A stretch of 64,000 nucleotides of DNA from Pseudoalteromonas luteoviolacea S2607 (GCF_001625575.1 NZ_AUXV01000056.1:372001-436000); one strand, 5' to 3'. Counted from the stretch's first letter, positions 55,899-64,000 are shown. Notes: a model not told the origin generated them from the letters alone. Translations and numbers: made by a program.

Positions 55899-56966
55899 TT
55901 AATTGTTTTGTAAACTGTTGTGGCTAGTTGACCAAGCGTTTCCAAGAGCCTTAACTAACGATGCCAGAGGTATCGCGAAAAACACTCCCCAGAAGCCCCA
56001 TAGCCCGCCAAAAAACAACACCGCAACGATTATGTAAACAGGGTTTAAATCAACGGCTTCTGAGAATAAAAGCGGAACAAGTAAGTTCCCATCTAAGGCT
56101 TGAATAATGCCGTAAACTATAAGAATGGTCCAAAACTCTGGTGCAATACCGAATTGAAATAACGCGACGGCTGCCACAGGAATAGTAACTAAGGCTGCCC
56201 CAATAAAAGGAATTAATACAGATAGCCCGACTAAAGTTCCCAAAAGAGCAGCATATCTCAACTCGAGCACTGCAAAAGCAATAAAGCTAGTCCCACCCAC
56301 TATCACAATTTCAATCACTTTACCGCGAATGTAATTCATTATTTGGTGGTCCATTTCTTCCCAAACTTGTGTGATTAAGCGACGATCTTTTGGGATCAGC
56401 TGTTTAATACCGGAAGTTAAAGGCTCCTTGTCTTTAAGCATAAAGAATACAAGTAAAGGCACTAGAATGAGGTAAATCAACCACGCGACAAAGTCCTTGA
56501 TGGATGTCAAAGACACAGAAACAATTAATTCTCCCAGCGCAACGACTTTACTTTCCACGGCCGCTACAATGTTTTGAACCTGTTGAACCGAAATAAGATT
56601 TGGATAGTTGTCAGGCAAATGGAGTAAATAGTCTTTGCCTTTTTCTATCATACTGGGCGCTTCTTGAACTAGATTACTTGTTTGAGTCCACAGTACAGGC
56701 ACAATCACCAACATCAATGCCAGTACCACTCCAATAAACCCTAGCATCACTATGTTTGTTGACATAATTCGACTTGGTAGCACTCTTTGCAGCCTTGTCA
56801 CAGGCCAGTCTAATAAATAAGCAATAACGAGTGCCACGAGTACAGGAATAACAAAAGCGCCGAAAAAATACAGCATTGTCCCTGTAAATAACAAAAGGAG
56901 CAGTAAAGTGACTGAGTCAGGATCAGAGAATTTATCTTGGTACCAAGATTTAATAAGTTCAAACAT
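55899..56966 (-). CDS. perM: AI-2E family / PerM-type inner-membrane protein
   Basis: A 355-residue membrane protein with about 8 helices: 'VTLLLLLLFTGTMLYFFGAFVIPVLVALVIAYLLDWPVTRL', 'FIGVVLALMLVIVPVLW', a soluble segment, then 'LGTLVGLSVLIPFIGAALVTIPVAAVALFQFG' and 'ILIVYGIIQALDGNLLVPLLFSEAVDLNPVYIIVAVLFFGGLWGFWGVFFAIPLASLVKALGNAW'. This is the UPF0118/AI-2E family; E. coli PerM also lies next to bepA-yfgD, as here. Its function is unclear. The start overlaps the TusA-like gene by 8 bases. Confidence 0.85.
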   Translation of the reverse strand: MFELIKSWYQDKFSDPDSVTLLLLLLFTGTMLYFFGAFVIPVLVALVIAYLLDWPVTRLQRVLPSRIMSTNIVMLGFIGVVLALMLVIVPVLWTQTSNLVQEAPSMIEKGKDYLLHLPDNYPNLISVQQVQNIVAAVESKVVALGELIVSVSLTSIKDFVAWLIYLILVPLLVFFMLKDKEPLTSGIKQLIPKDRRLITQVWEEMDHQIMNYIRGKVIEIVIVGGTSFIAFAVLELRYAALLGTLVGLSVLIPFIGAALVTIPVAAVALFQFGIAPEFWTILIVYGIIQALDGNLLVPLLFSEAVDLNPVYIIVAVLFFGGLWGFWGVFFAIPLASLVKALGNAWSTSHNSLQNN

Positions 56967-57198
56967 CCGTGCTGCGCACCTCTATAAAATTTATATTACT
57001 GTCGGTTGTTACCGAGAAGCTCATTTTTTGACTTTCTAAATATCTTACCACGTCACTTATATCCTGCTCTTTACTATAGCTAAATCTGATTACACCAACA
57101 TGATCTCTGTTGGTTTTTAACTGCCACTTAAACTGGACAAATAATTGCGGACATTTGTAGCGCCGAAGATCTACTGCATAGGTATTTTGTTCGTTCAT
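56959..57198 (-). CDS. TusA/SirA-like sulfurtransferase-type small protein
   Basis: A 79-residue protein 'MNEQNTYAVDLRRYKCPQLFV...' with a single Cys-Pro in 'DLRRYKCPQLFVQFKWQLK', corresponding to the 'D..GL.CP.P...' motif of TusA, and a beta-alpha-beta-like remainder. The usual second Pro of CPxP is Leu here. TusA proteins relay persulfide sulfur from cysteine desulfurases; a desulfurase-rhodanese fusion lies two genes downstream. ATG at 57198 fits the family start; a TTG at 57237 is possible. It is upstream of and overlaps perM. Confidence 0.65.
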   Translation of the reverse strand: MNEQNTYAVDLRRYKCPQLFVQFKWQLKTNRDHVGVIRFSYSKEQDISDVVRYLESQKMSFSVTTDSNINFIEVRSTDV

Positions 57199-57496
57199 AT
57201 TATCAATATGCAAAAGTACACTCCCAAACCCTATCAAAAATTAATAGCGCAAACGTTACGATTAACCTAAAAATCACAATTTACAACTTTTGGTTAAATT
57301 TATTCTACATACCTGATATAAAAGCAAAGTCTCTACATTTGTATGTAATAAAACACAATCCGCTTTATAGAGTATATAAGCACTTGGTGGCAAGTAATAA
57401 ATTGTACGTTTAGGTAATAATTAAACTTTGTTTCTATGGCTTGTATCTAGGCAATGGTTTATTCTTATAGATACAACAAGCATTACGGGAAACCAC

Positions 57497-58162
57497 ATGC
57501 CACGAGCAAATAACAAGGCACGTTTGCCGGCTAACCCAACATTAAAAGAGATCAATTGGTACAAAAAACAAATCAATTGGGGTGAGCTTCCTCCTTTCTA
57601 TCACCTTGTTGCTTCTTCAGTTAGTGAGAGTGAAGGTATTTTTCAGCATGGCTTTGATAATGCGATCAAGCGCCTGATTGATAAACGGAATTGGAATTTA
57701 CACCTGCTAGACGGGTACGAGGACGATAACGGCATCATTCATTGCGAAAATGCTCCAAAAATTCATTTGCATCAAGTTTTTACAGACAGGGGCTTCGAGC
57801 TCTGGGCATATCCAATAGCACGTAACGTAAAAGTCGATACCTATCTTAAAGATAACAAGTTTCTGGAATTTAATGTCTGGGATCCCCACGCAATGAAGAC
57901 ACTAATACGCTTTAGCCAACTACATAAATTTATTAGGTTTTATTTTGAACGTGGAGACATTGCAGACAAGGCTCTGATACTTCATGCGCACAAAGTCGTT
58001 CATCAAACTATCTCTCTTTTGAAAAGAGAATTGAACGTTGTGTGTGTTGATGGGGTCTCAATAAAAGATTTTTATATGTTATGTGAGAAAGACGCCAGAG
58101 CATGCGAAGATGAAATCAACCTCGCAAAAATCATGCTCGGCGATGATTTAAAGAAGGACTAG
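57497..58162 (+). CDS. Uncharacterised protein, 221 residues
   Basis: I do not recognise the family. The protein is soluble-looking, with many aromatic residues and no signal peptide or membrane helix. Notable segments are 'LKEINWYKKQINWGELPPFYHLVASSVSESEGIF', 'VFTDRGFELWAYPIARNVKVDTYL', and a Lys/Arg-rich helical C-terminal half ending 'DEINLAKIMLGDDLKKD'. ATG at 57497 is preceded by GGGA about 6 bases upstream; an extension to 57428 has no support. It ends 1 base before bepA and the bepA ribosome-binding site lies inside its last codons, so the two are co-transcribed. Confidence 0.7.
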   Translation: MPRANNKARLPANPTLKEINWYKKQINWGELPPFYHLVASSVSESEGIFQHGFDNAIKRLIDKRNWNLHLLDGYEDDNGIIHCENAPKIHLHQVFTDRGFELWAYPIARNVKVDTYLKDNKFLEFNVWDPHAMKTLIRFSQLHKFIRFYFERGDIADKALILHAHKVVHQTISLLKRELNVVCVDGVSIKDFYMLCEKDARACEDEINLAKIMLGDDLKKD

Positions 58163-58163
58163 A

Positions 58164-59615
58164 ATGCAATTTAAAAAAGCAATTGTAACCACTTTGTGCG
58201 CCCTCTCTCTGAGTTTTTCTGCTGCTAGCCAGGCAAAGTCCGATTTTAAGTTACCAGATCTCGGAACATCTGCTGTGCAAGTACTACCAATTGAAAAGGA
58301 GCGGCTCATAGGCGATGTCATGATGATGCAGATACGCTCTGGTTCTCCGTTAGTACAAGACCCTGTTCTAGATGAATATTTAACCACATTAGGCAACAAG
58401 CTTGTCGCCAATGCGAATGATGTAAGGTTTCCATTTACGTTTTTTTGGTTAGATAATAAAGCCATTAATGCATTTGCATTCTACGGCGGTCATGTTGGGG
58501 TCCATACAGGCCTACTTGCACAGTCAGACAATGAAAGCCAACTTGCTTCGGTCTTAGGGCACGAAATTGCCCACGTGACACAGCGACATTTGGCGAGACG
58601 AATTCAGCAGGCTAAGGACAACAGTGCACTTACAATTGCAGGCTTAATTACCGGGATCTTGGCAACCGTCGTCGCCCCAGATGCAGGCATGGCAATTCTT
58701 GCTGCAAATAGTACGCAAGCCTCTTTGAGTCAATTAACACACAGCCGTAAGGCTGAACGAGAAGCAGACCGATTTGGTATGCAAACTCTTGAAAGAGCTG
58801 GTTACGATCCATACGCAGCCAGTGAGTTTTTAACCAAACTCGCTGCGCAAGTAAGGTTTCAAAATAAGCCCCCCGCATTTCTACTAACGCACCCATTGCC
58901 TGAATCTCGCGTTTCGGACGTGCGTCTTCGGGCGCAACAGTACCCAAAGAGATACGTCCAAAGTAGCGATGACTTTCATTACGCTAAAAGCCGAGTCATG
59001 GCTCGCTATCATATGAAAGAAGCGGACGCACAAGCTTTCTTTGAAAACCAGTTAAGAACGAGTTCTGCGCTAGATAAAAGTGATTTACAGTACGGCCTTG
59101 CCATTGCTTTGCTCGACCAAGATAAATATCAACAAGCAGAAGCAATTATTAAAAAGCTATTGGCATCAAAGCCAAATAACTTGTTCTTTTTAGATGTGTA
59201 TACCGACATTAAAATTGGTCAAGAAAAGTATGAAGAGGCAATTGCGCTACTAGATAAAAAGCACCAGCTCAGACCAAACAATCAGGTCATCACGCTTAAT
59301 TTGGCGAATATCGCGATTAAAGCAGCGCAATACAACAAAGCAGAGCAATTATTGAAAGTATTTTTGCTTGATAAGCCAAATCACGTACTTGCAAAACAAC
59401 TGCTCACAGATACCTACAAGCTCAGCAAAAATAAAGCAGCTTATCATGAAGCTAATGCTAGTTTGCTGTCACATTATGGTGCATTCATGAAAGCTGCAGA
59501 TGAAGTTCAAAAAGCACTCAATTTTGTTGAAAAAGAAGACGAAATTAAACGTCTTAGATTGAAGGCCCTACTGGCAAACTACCGAAATATGCAAAAAGAG
59601 TTAGCAAAGCTCTAA
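58164..59615 (+). CDS. bepA: Periplasmic M48 metalloprotease/chaperone BepA
   Basis: A 483-residue exported protein with signal peptide 'TTLCALSLSFSAASQA', an M48 protease domain with the zinc site 'LGHEIAHVTQRHLA' and the third-ligand region 'RKAEREADRFGMQTLERAGYDP', and four or so C-terminal tetratricopeptide repeats (about 300-480). BepA assists assembly or degradation of the outer-membrane LptD and BAM components. The gene has AAGGA 5 bases before its ATG, inside the previous gene. Neighbours perM and the ArsC-family gene match the E. coli yfgO-bepA-yfgD order. Confidence 0.92.
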   Translation: MQFKKAIVTTLCALSLSFSAASQAKSDFKLPDLGTSAVQVLPIEKERLIGDVMMMQIRSGSPLVQDPVLDEYLTTLGNKLVANANDVRFPFTFFWLDNKAINAFAFYGGHVGVHTGLLAQSDNESQLASVLGHEIAHVTQRHLARRIQQAKDNSALTIAGLITGILATVVAPDAGMAILAANSTQASLSQLTHSRKAEREADRFGMQTLERAGYDPYAASEFLTKLAAQVRFQNKPPAFLLTHPLPESRVSDVRLRAQQYPKRYVQSSDDFHYAKSRVMARYHMKEADAQAFFENQLRTSSALDKSDLQYGLAIALLDQDKYQQAEAIIKKLLASKPNNLFFLDVYTDIKIGQEKYEEAIALLDKKHQLRPNNQVITLNLANIAIKAAQYNKAEQLLKVFLLDKPNHVLAKQLLTDTYKLSKNKAAYHEANASLLSHYGAFMKAADEVQKALNFVEKEDEIKRLRLKALLANYRNMQKELAKL

Positions 59616-59626
59616 GCCACCATTTT

Positions 59627-59677
59627 CTGCCTAACAATCGAAATGATGTAATTTAACTCATCATAAATGTTAGGCAG
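59627..59677. other. Nested hairpin between bepA and the ArsC-family gene
   Basis: CTGCCTAACA (59627-59636) and TGTTAGGCAG (59668-59677) form a perfect 10-bp outer stem; inside, ATGATG (59643-59648) and CATCAT (59659-59664) can form a second stem. It could terminate bepA transcription, though the T-run after it is interrupted. Confidence 0.5.
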
Positions 59678-59742
59678 TATGATTTTGTTAAGATACAATC
59701 TCACCCAATTAGAAAAACAAATTCGCTTACTAAGGGATTCTT

Positions 59743-60090
59743 ATGTCTGTCATAATTTATCACAACCCTCGTTGCTCTAAGTCTAGACAAACACTAGCGT
59801 TACTAGAGGAAAACTCAATTCAACCTGAAGTGGTTGAGTATTTAAAAACACCTGTCGACGCCGCTACTTTAGATTCACTTATCTCAAAGCTTGGTTTTGA
59901 ATCTGCACATCAGTTGGTACGAAACAAAGAAACCATATACAAAGAATTAGGCCTAAGCAAAGATAGTGATGAACAAACACTTCGAAAAGCGATGATTGAA
60001 AACCCGAAACTTATTGAGCGTCCAATCGTGGTTAAAGGTGATAAAGCAGCTTTAGGCCGTCCGCCAGAGTCTGTATTAGAGATCATTTAA
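59743..60090 (+). CDS. arsC: ArsC-family reductase (YfgD-like)
   Basis: A 115-residue thioredoxin-fold protein with 'IYHNPRCSKSRQTLALLEE' (Cys11 is the arsenate-binding cysteine), 'VEYLKTPVDAATLDSLISKLG' and 'ENPKLIERPIVVKGDKAALGRPPE'. It matches the ArsC/YfgD family. Without other ars genes it is probably the YfgD-type paralogue kept beside bepA, whose role in arsenate reduction is doubtful. AAGGGA precedes the ATG. Confidence 0.85.
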   Translation: MSVIIYHNPRCSKSRQTLALLEENSIQPEVVEYLKTPVDAATLDSLISKLGFESAHQLVRNKETIYKELGLSKDSDEQTLRKAMIENPKLIERPIVVKGDKAALGRPPESVLEII

Positions 60091-60095
60091 ATATT

Positions 60096-60647
60096 ATGCC
60101 TGTAATTCTAGTTCTTTATCATTCCAGTCAAGGCTCTGTATCTGCAATGGCGGATGAAATTTACGATACTCTCAGCGCGCTAGGCGCTGAGGTGAGGTTG
60201 CGCACTTTTGTGCAGAGGCAAGCTCATGACGTTGTCGTGACAAAACAAGATTTAATCGAATGTGATGGCCTTGCATTTGGCTCACCAACACGTTTTGGCA
60301 TGATGGCAGCCCAAGCTAAAACATTTTGGGAAACCACCAGCGATTTGTGGTTAAAGGGGCAGCTTATAGACAAACCTGCATGTGTATTTTCTTCCTCCAG
60401 CAGTATGCATGGTGGAAATGAAGCAACTTTGTTGAACCTATCGCTACCCCTACTCCATCATGGCATGATGTTAATGGGTGTACCTTATGACGTGCCAGAA
60501 TTACTGTCTACAACAAGCGGTGGTACACCTTATGGTGCAAGCCACGTAGCTGGAATGGATAATAGCCCAGAGCTAACAGAGACCGAAGTGAAAATCTGTA
60601 GGGCCATAGCTACGCGCCTTTTCAACGTATCTAAAAAGTTATTATGA
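60096..60647 (+). CDS. wrbA: NAD(P)H:quinone oxidoreductase WrbA-like
   Basis: A 183-residue flavodoxin-fold protein. FMN loop 'LVLYHSSQGSVSAMADEIYDTLSALGAEVRLRTF', then 'CDGLAFGSPTRFGMMAAQAKTFWETTSDLWLKGQL', 'ACVFSSSSSMHGGNEATLL' and 'MMLMGVPYDVPELLSTTSGGTPYGASHVAG', typical of WrbA. It starts 5 bases after the ArsC-family gene and overlaps the next gene by 4 bases. Confidence 0.88.
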   Translation: MPVILVLYHSSQGSVSAMADEIYDTLSALGAEVRLRTFVQRQAHDVVVTKQDLIECDGLAFGSPTRFGMMAAQAKTFWETTSDLWLKGQLIDKPACVFSSSSSMHGGNEATLLNLSLPLLHHGMMLMGVPYDVPELLSTTSGGTPYGASHVAGMDNSPELTETEVKICRAIATRLFNVSKKLL

Positions 60648-61078
60648 GCCAGATCCCAAAGCAACCTACAACAAAACTGTTTTATAAACTCGCCCTATTC
60701 GGCTATGTTGGTTTATTAATCTTAATGCCAGTATGGCTGTTTCTTATCTCGCCTAGAGAAGGGCACAGCATCGGCTTTATGTTTGTAGTATATATATTGC
60801 CCCTGCTTTTACCGCTCAGAGGCATTATCAAAGACAAGCCATACACGTTTGCATGGGCCAACTTCATCGTCTTAATATATTTTATTCATGGCTTTACTTT
60901 GCTTTGGATCTCAAGCAGCGAACTTGTCTGGGTACTCCTAGAGCTTCTTTTTTCTACTTGTATGTTTATCGGCTGTACTTATTATGCACGTCATCGTGGA
61001 CAGGAGTTGGGCCTTAAAATACGTAAATTGAAAGAAGACTTAGCTGATGAAAAATCAGCTCATGAAAACGAGCGCTAA
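60644..61078 (+). CDS. DUF2069 membrane protein
   Basis: A 144-residue protein with four hydrophobic helices ('LALFGYVGLLILMPVWLFLI', 'IGFMFVVYILPLLLPLRGII', 'YTFAWANFIVLIYFIHGFTLLWI' and 'LVWVLLELLFSTCMFIGCTYYA') and a charged C-terminal tail. The Y-x-x-x-F-x-H-G motif and location beside wrbA identify DUF2069. ATGA overlap with wrbA indicates coupling. Function unknown. Confidence 0.82.
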   Translation: MSQIPKQPTTKLFYKLALFGYVGLLILMPVWLFLISPREGHSIGFMFVVYILPLLLPLRGIIKDKPYTFAWANFIVLIYFIHGFTLLWISSSELVWVLLELLFSTCMFIGCTYYARHRGQELGLKIRKLKEDLADEKSAHENER

Positions 61079-61117
61079 GGCCATTCATCGAGCTAACTTC
61101 TATTAGCACTAATACAG

Positions 61118-61144
61118 AAAAGCCACGTACTCTCGTGGCTTTTT
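61118..61144. terminator. Bidirectional Rho-independent terminator
   Basis: AAAAGCCACG and CGTGGCTTTT form a 10-bp stem with loop TACTCT between the convergent DUF2069 and rnfH genes; T-runs are present on both strands. Confidence 0.88.
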
Positions 61145-61180
61145 CAACAGTAATAAAAGTCGCGCCAGCATAAAGCTAGG

Positions 61181-61501
61181 CTATGCCTTGGCTCTGCCAC
61201 CAGTAATTTTATTTGCACGGCCCTCTTCTTTTGCCTTGTCAGCACGCCTTCTTCTCGCTTCTTTTGGATCAGCAATCAAAGGACGATAAACTTCGATTCT
61301 ATCTCCATCTTTGACAACTTGATGCAACTTCACTGTTCTGTTCCAAATACCCAAACTTAAATCAGTCGGTTCTATTTCTGGACAACGTTCTAAAATCCCT
61401 GATTGTAAGACGACTTGTTCAGCAGATGTGCCTTCGGCGACATCCACCGTTACAGTTGTTGCTTTGTCCGGTAATGCAAAAACCACTTCCACTTTTATCA
61501 T
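61181..61501 (-). CDS. rnfH: RnfH family protein
   Basis: A 106-residue ubiquitin-like beta-grasp protein. 'VEVVFALPDKATTVTVDVAEGTSAEQVVLQSGIL' and 'LGIWNRTVKLHQVVKDGDRIEVYRPLIADPKEARRRRADKA' are the RnfH (UPF0125) signature. It overlaps the ratA stop by one base (TAATG), the ancestral ratA-rnfH toxin-antitoxin-like gene pair, although RnfH's antitoxin role is not established. Confidence 0.9.
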   Translation of the reverse strand: MIKVEVVFALPDKATTVTVDVAEGTSAEQVVLQSGILERCPEIEPTDLSLGIWNRTVKLHQVVKDGDRIEVYRPLIADPKEARRRRADKAKEEGRANKITGGRAKA

Positions 61502-61935
61502 TATCTAACTCCATACACAGACTTAGCACGTTGAGTAAATGCTGAGACCATGTTTTTGGCAACTTCATTAAATACTTTACCAAATGCAAGTTCGATCAAT
61601 TTGCTCGCGAATTCAAACTCAAGCTTTAGGTTCACTTTGCACGCTTGTTCATCTAACTCAACAAATTCCCAATAACCTTGCAAGGATTTAAATGGCCCGT
61701 CAACTAATTGCATTTTGACCCTGTTACCTTCAAATATATTTTTGGTGGTAAACCACTTAGTCAGGCCCGCCTTAGTAATTTCTAGACTGGCCGTCATTTC
61801 TTCATTTGAACTACTTAATACCTTTGCACCAGAACAGTTTGGTAAGAAATCCGGATAGGCATTTACGTCATTAACCAGGTCAAACATTTCTTGTGTGCTG
61901 TACATCACCAATGCACTTTTTTCTACTTGCGGCAT
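61501..61935 (-). CDS. ratA: RatA (SRPBCC/START-fold protein)
   Basis: A 144-residue polyketide-cyclase/START-fold protein, 'MPQVEKSALVMYSTQEMFDLVNDVNAYPDFLPNCSGAKVL' and 'LVDGPFKSLQGYWEFVEL', very close to E. coli RatA, reported to bind the 50S subunit, and to eukaryotic COQ10, a coenzyme-Q-binding protein. Which activity applies here cannot be told. It is divergent from smpB, the usual gammaproteobacterial arrangement. Confidence 0.9.
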   Translation of the reverse strand: MPQVEKSALVMYSTQEMFDLVNDVNAYPDFLPNCSGAKVLSSSNEEMTASLEITKAGLTKWFTTKNIFEGNRVKMQLVDGPFKSLQGYWEFVELDEQACKVNLKLEFEFASKLIELAFGKVFNEVAKNMVSAFTQRAKSVYGVR

Positions 61936-62077
61936 ACGATCTCCAAACCTTTATCAGACCGATTTTACCAAGGTTTTTAAGATTTATCTTGTTTGCAGAG
62001 ACACTGTAGGCGAAAATAAGCCATAAAAATTAAATAACACTGTTTTCCAATTCGATTTGTAGGTAGACTAAGCCATT

Positions 62078-62557
62078 ATGGCAAAGAAAAAATCAAATAA
62101 ATCAACAAGCAATACCATCGCGTTAAATAAAAAAGCGCGTCATGAGTATTTTTTACACGATAAGTTCGAAGCAGGTATGGAACTACAAGGTTGGGAAGTG
62201 AAAAGCATCCGAGCTGGCAAAGTTAATATCTCTGAAACTTATATTCATCTAAAAGACGGCGAAGCATTTTTGTTAGGCAGTCAAATTCAGCCATTAAATA
62301 GCGCTTCTACCCACGTGATATGTGACCCTTTACGTTATCGCAAATTGCTTTTGAATAAGCGCGAGATTGACCGTCTTATCGGTGCAACTGAGCGCGATGG
62401 CTTCTCATTGGTTGCAACAGCAATGTACTGGAAAAAATGCTGGGTTAAACTTGAGTTTCACCTTGCTAAAGGTAAAAAGATGCATGACAAACGCGCTGAC
62501 ATCAAAGACCGAGATTGGTCTAGAGATAAAGAGCGCTTAATGAAGCATAAAGTCTAA
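62078..62557 (+). CDS. smpB: SsrA-binding protein SmpB
   Basis: A 159-residue RNA-binding protein for trans-translation, with 'NKKARHEYFLHDKFEAGMELQGWEVKSIRAGKVNISETYIHLKDGEAFLLGSQI', 'RYRKLLLNKREIDRLIGATERDGFSLVATAMYWKKCWVKLEFHLAKGKKMHDKR' and a basic C-terminal tail 'DRDWSRDKERLMKHKV' that contacts the ribosome. The tmRNA gene ssrA often follows smpB, but no tmRNA was found in the 275 bases downstream. Confidence 0.93.
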   Translation: MAKKKSNKSTSNTIALNKKARHEYFLHDKFEAGMELQGWEVKSIRAGKVNISETYIHLKDGEAFLLGSQIQPLNSASTHVICDPLRYRKLLLNKREIDRLIGATERDGFSLVATAMYWKKCWVKLEFHLAKGKKMHDKRADIKDRDWSRDKERLMKHKV

Positions 62558-62792
62558 GCCTGCCCATCATAGTAGCCGCTAATTTCATTGTGGCTACTCA
62601 ACCTGTTTCTTATCCTAAATAGCCGTCAAACAAAATATTGATTTTGCTAACTTCCATGTAATCCAAGTAACCTCAGAGGCATCAGTACAGAGTATTGAGG
62701 AGATATTGAGATACCGAATTGAGCTTGAAGTTCGCGTTGTATCAAAGATAAGCATAGAGTTAAGTGACGCTGCTACAGCACCACCATGTATA

Positions 62793-62816
62793 AAAAAAGC
62801 CCTTTCGGGCTTTTTT
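62793..62816 (-). terminator. Rho-independent terminator after fabB
   Basis: GCCC/GGGC with loop TTTC flanked by A6/T6 forms a 10-bp stem 17 bases after the fabB stop, with seven Ts on the minus strand. Confidence 0.88.
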
Positions 62817-62832
62817 CTTGGGTTAGTTAAGA

Positions 62833-64000
62833 TTAACCCTTATATTTTTGCACAACCAATGTTGCATTGGTGCCACCGAAGCCAAAGCTATTAGACATTA
62901 CGGTATTTAACTCAACTTCACGACGTTCAGTTACGATATCTAAGCCTTTTGCTTGTTCATCTAACTCGTCAATGTTAATTGATGGAGTGATGAAGTTATT
63001 TTCAAGCATTAATACTGAGTAAATTGCTTCATGAACGCCAGCCGCGCCCAGTGCATGTCCTGTCATCGCTTTAGTTGCACTGATTGCTGGAGAGTTATCA
63101 CCAAATAGCTCTTGAATTGCGCCCAACTCTTTCACGTCACCAACAGGCGTTGAAGTACCGTGCGTATTAAGGTAATCAATATCACCTTCAACCGTTGCCA
63201 TTGCCTGTTTCATACAACGTACAGCACCTTCACCTGATGGTGCAACCATGTCGTAGCCATCAGACGTTGCACCGTAGCCCACAATCTCACCATAGATATG
63301 TGCACCACGTGCTAAGGCATGCTCTAGCTCTTCGATAACCATGATGCCACCACCACCAGAGATAACAAAACCATCACGGTTTGCATCGTAAGTACGAGAC
63401 GCTTTTTCTGGTTCTTCATTATATTTAGTAGAAAGCGCGCCCATCGCATCAAATTCCATTGCTAGAGTCCAGTGCAGTTCTTCACCACCACCAGCGAAAA
63501 TTACATCTTGTTTTCCAAGCTGAATTTGCTCTACTGCGTGTCCTACACAGTGTGCAGAAGTTGCACATGCAGAGCTGATTGAATAGTTAACGCCTTTAAT
63601 CTTGAATGGCGTAGCAAGACATGCAGACGTCGTACTAGCCATAGTACGAGGTACCATGTAAGGACCAACACGTTTAACACCGCGCTCACGCAATATGTCT
63701 GCTGCTTCAACTTGGTACTTAGAAGAACCACCACCTGAGCCAACAACAAGGCCAGTACGTTCGTTCGAAACTTGCTCTTCATTCAAACCTGAGTCTTCAA
63801 TAGCCTGTGCCATTGCAATGTAAGAATACGCAGCAGCATCCCCCATAAAACGGTGCGCTTTACGGTCAACCAGTGATTTTACGTCGATGTCAATTTTACC
63901 AGACACGTTACTACGTAGATTCATGTCTGCAAATTCTTGGTTAAAAGCAATACCACTTTTACCCGCTTTCAAAGATTCTAATACTTCTTGCTTGTTGTTA
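62833..64000 (-). CDS. fabB: 3-oxoacyl-ACP synthase I FabB (start outside window)
   Basis: Condensing enzyme of fatty acid synthesis, needed for unsaturated fatty acids. The frame runs off the right edge; the last visible residues 'NNKQEVLESLKAGKSG' align with residues 17-32 of E. coli FabB, so about 16 residues are missing. The active-site Cys is in 'SISSACATSAHCVGHA', and the two His are in 'NTHGTSTPVGD' and 'AMTGHALGAAG'. 'FDAMGALSTKYNEEPEKASRTYDANRDGFVISGGGG' is nearly identical to E. coli FabB. No fabA gene is visible. Confidence 0.93.
   Translation of the reverse strand, partial: NNKQEVLESLKAGKSGIAFNQEFADMNLRSNVSGKIDIDVKSLVDRKAHRFMGDAAAYSYIAMAQAIEDSGLNEEQVSNERTGLVVGSGGGSSKYQVEAADILRERGVKRVGPYMVPRTMASTTSACLATPFKIKGVNYSISSACATSAHCVGHAVEQIQLGKQDVIFAGGGEELHWTLAMEFDAMGALSTKYNEEPEKASRTYDANRDGFVISGGGGIMVIEELEHALARGAHIYGEIVGYGATSDGYDMVAPSGEGAVRCMKQAMATVEGDIDYLNTHGTSTPVGDVKELGAIQELFGDNSPAISATKAMTGHALGAAGVHEAIYSVLMLENNFITPSINIDELDEQAKGLDIVTERREVELNTVMSNSFGFGGTNATLVVQKYKG

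Noticed and set aside
62558..62832. Possible ssrA (tmRNA) gene after smpB
   Set aside because: The region lacks the typical tmRNA 5' end and tRNA-like 3' end; only the fabB terminator is visible.
1..64000. CRISPR arrays, insertion sequences, prophage or integron structures
   Set aside because: No regularly spaced repeats, transposase-like proteins, or attachment-site repeats were found on reading both strands.

Overview
The window looks like a chromosomal segment of a marine gammaproteobacterium of the Alteromonadales, most like Pseudoalteromonas. The evidence is moderate AT-richness, the FadIJ anaerobic-type beta-oxidation pair, BepA-ArsC(YfgD)-WrbA and RatA/RnfH/SmpB blocks in gammaproteobacterial order, a FabB very close to the E. 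coli enzyme, and a TonB-receptor/SapC/flavin-halogenase locus of the kind found in marine Alteromonadales, Xanthomonads and Caulobacterales. This assignment is an inference from protein resemblance. I found no rRNA, tRNA, tmRNA, CRISPR array, insertion sequence or prophage.

Layout: 1-1731 holds the tail of a LysR regulator and an Nramp-fold transporter without the usual metal-binding motif. 1782-3739 is yfcL, an ATP-NAD-kinase-family gene and epmC. 3882-9674 is a choline-to-glycine-betaine island (betI, betB, betA, a short BCCT-like carrier and a TorF-type porin) with a perfect palindromic BetI-type operator. 10058-15859 is a three-gene RND efflux operon. 16377-19790 is fadI-fadJ with a FadR-like operator. 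20084-26926 is the MoxR/DUF58/DUF4381/BatA/BatB-BatC/BatD operon, followed by an ECF sigma factor with its putative anti-sigma partner and a Tim44-like protein. 29309-32406 is a BaeSR-like two-component system with a P-loop kinase. 32640-38917 carries a receiver/PilZ pair, hrpA, a CBS protein and an isoaspartyl peptidase.

The accessory centre is 39191-53764: sapC, two flavin-dependent halogenase homologues, a TPR-sulfotransferase, a large TonB receptor, then pgl-zwf, pgi and a LacI-family regulator. Near-identical operator-like palindromes (TGACA-ACGC-TGTCA) occur before the sapC/halogenase divergent pair, twice upstream of the TonB receptor, and upstream of pgi, with a variant close to lacI. 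This suggests one LacI-type regulon that joins uptake and modification of an unknown (probably sugar-related) compound to glucose-6-phosphate metabolism. It is the best candidate in the window for an undescribed system.

53781-57198 contains an unusual three-part protein (cysteine desulfurase, a region resembling a metallo-beta-lactamase fold without its metal ligands, and rhodanese), preceded by a perfect inverted repeat, plus a PerM-type membrane protein and a TusA-like small protein. The rest (57497-64000) is conserved core: an unknown protein, bepA, an ArsC-family gene, wrbA, a DUF2069 gene, rnfH, ratA, smpB and a fabB that runs off the right edge. Many transcription units end in clear stem-loop terminators, listed separately.
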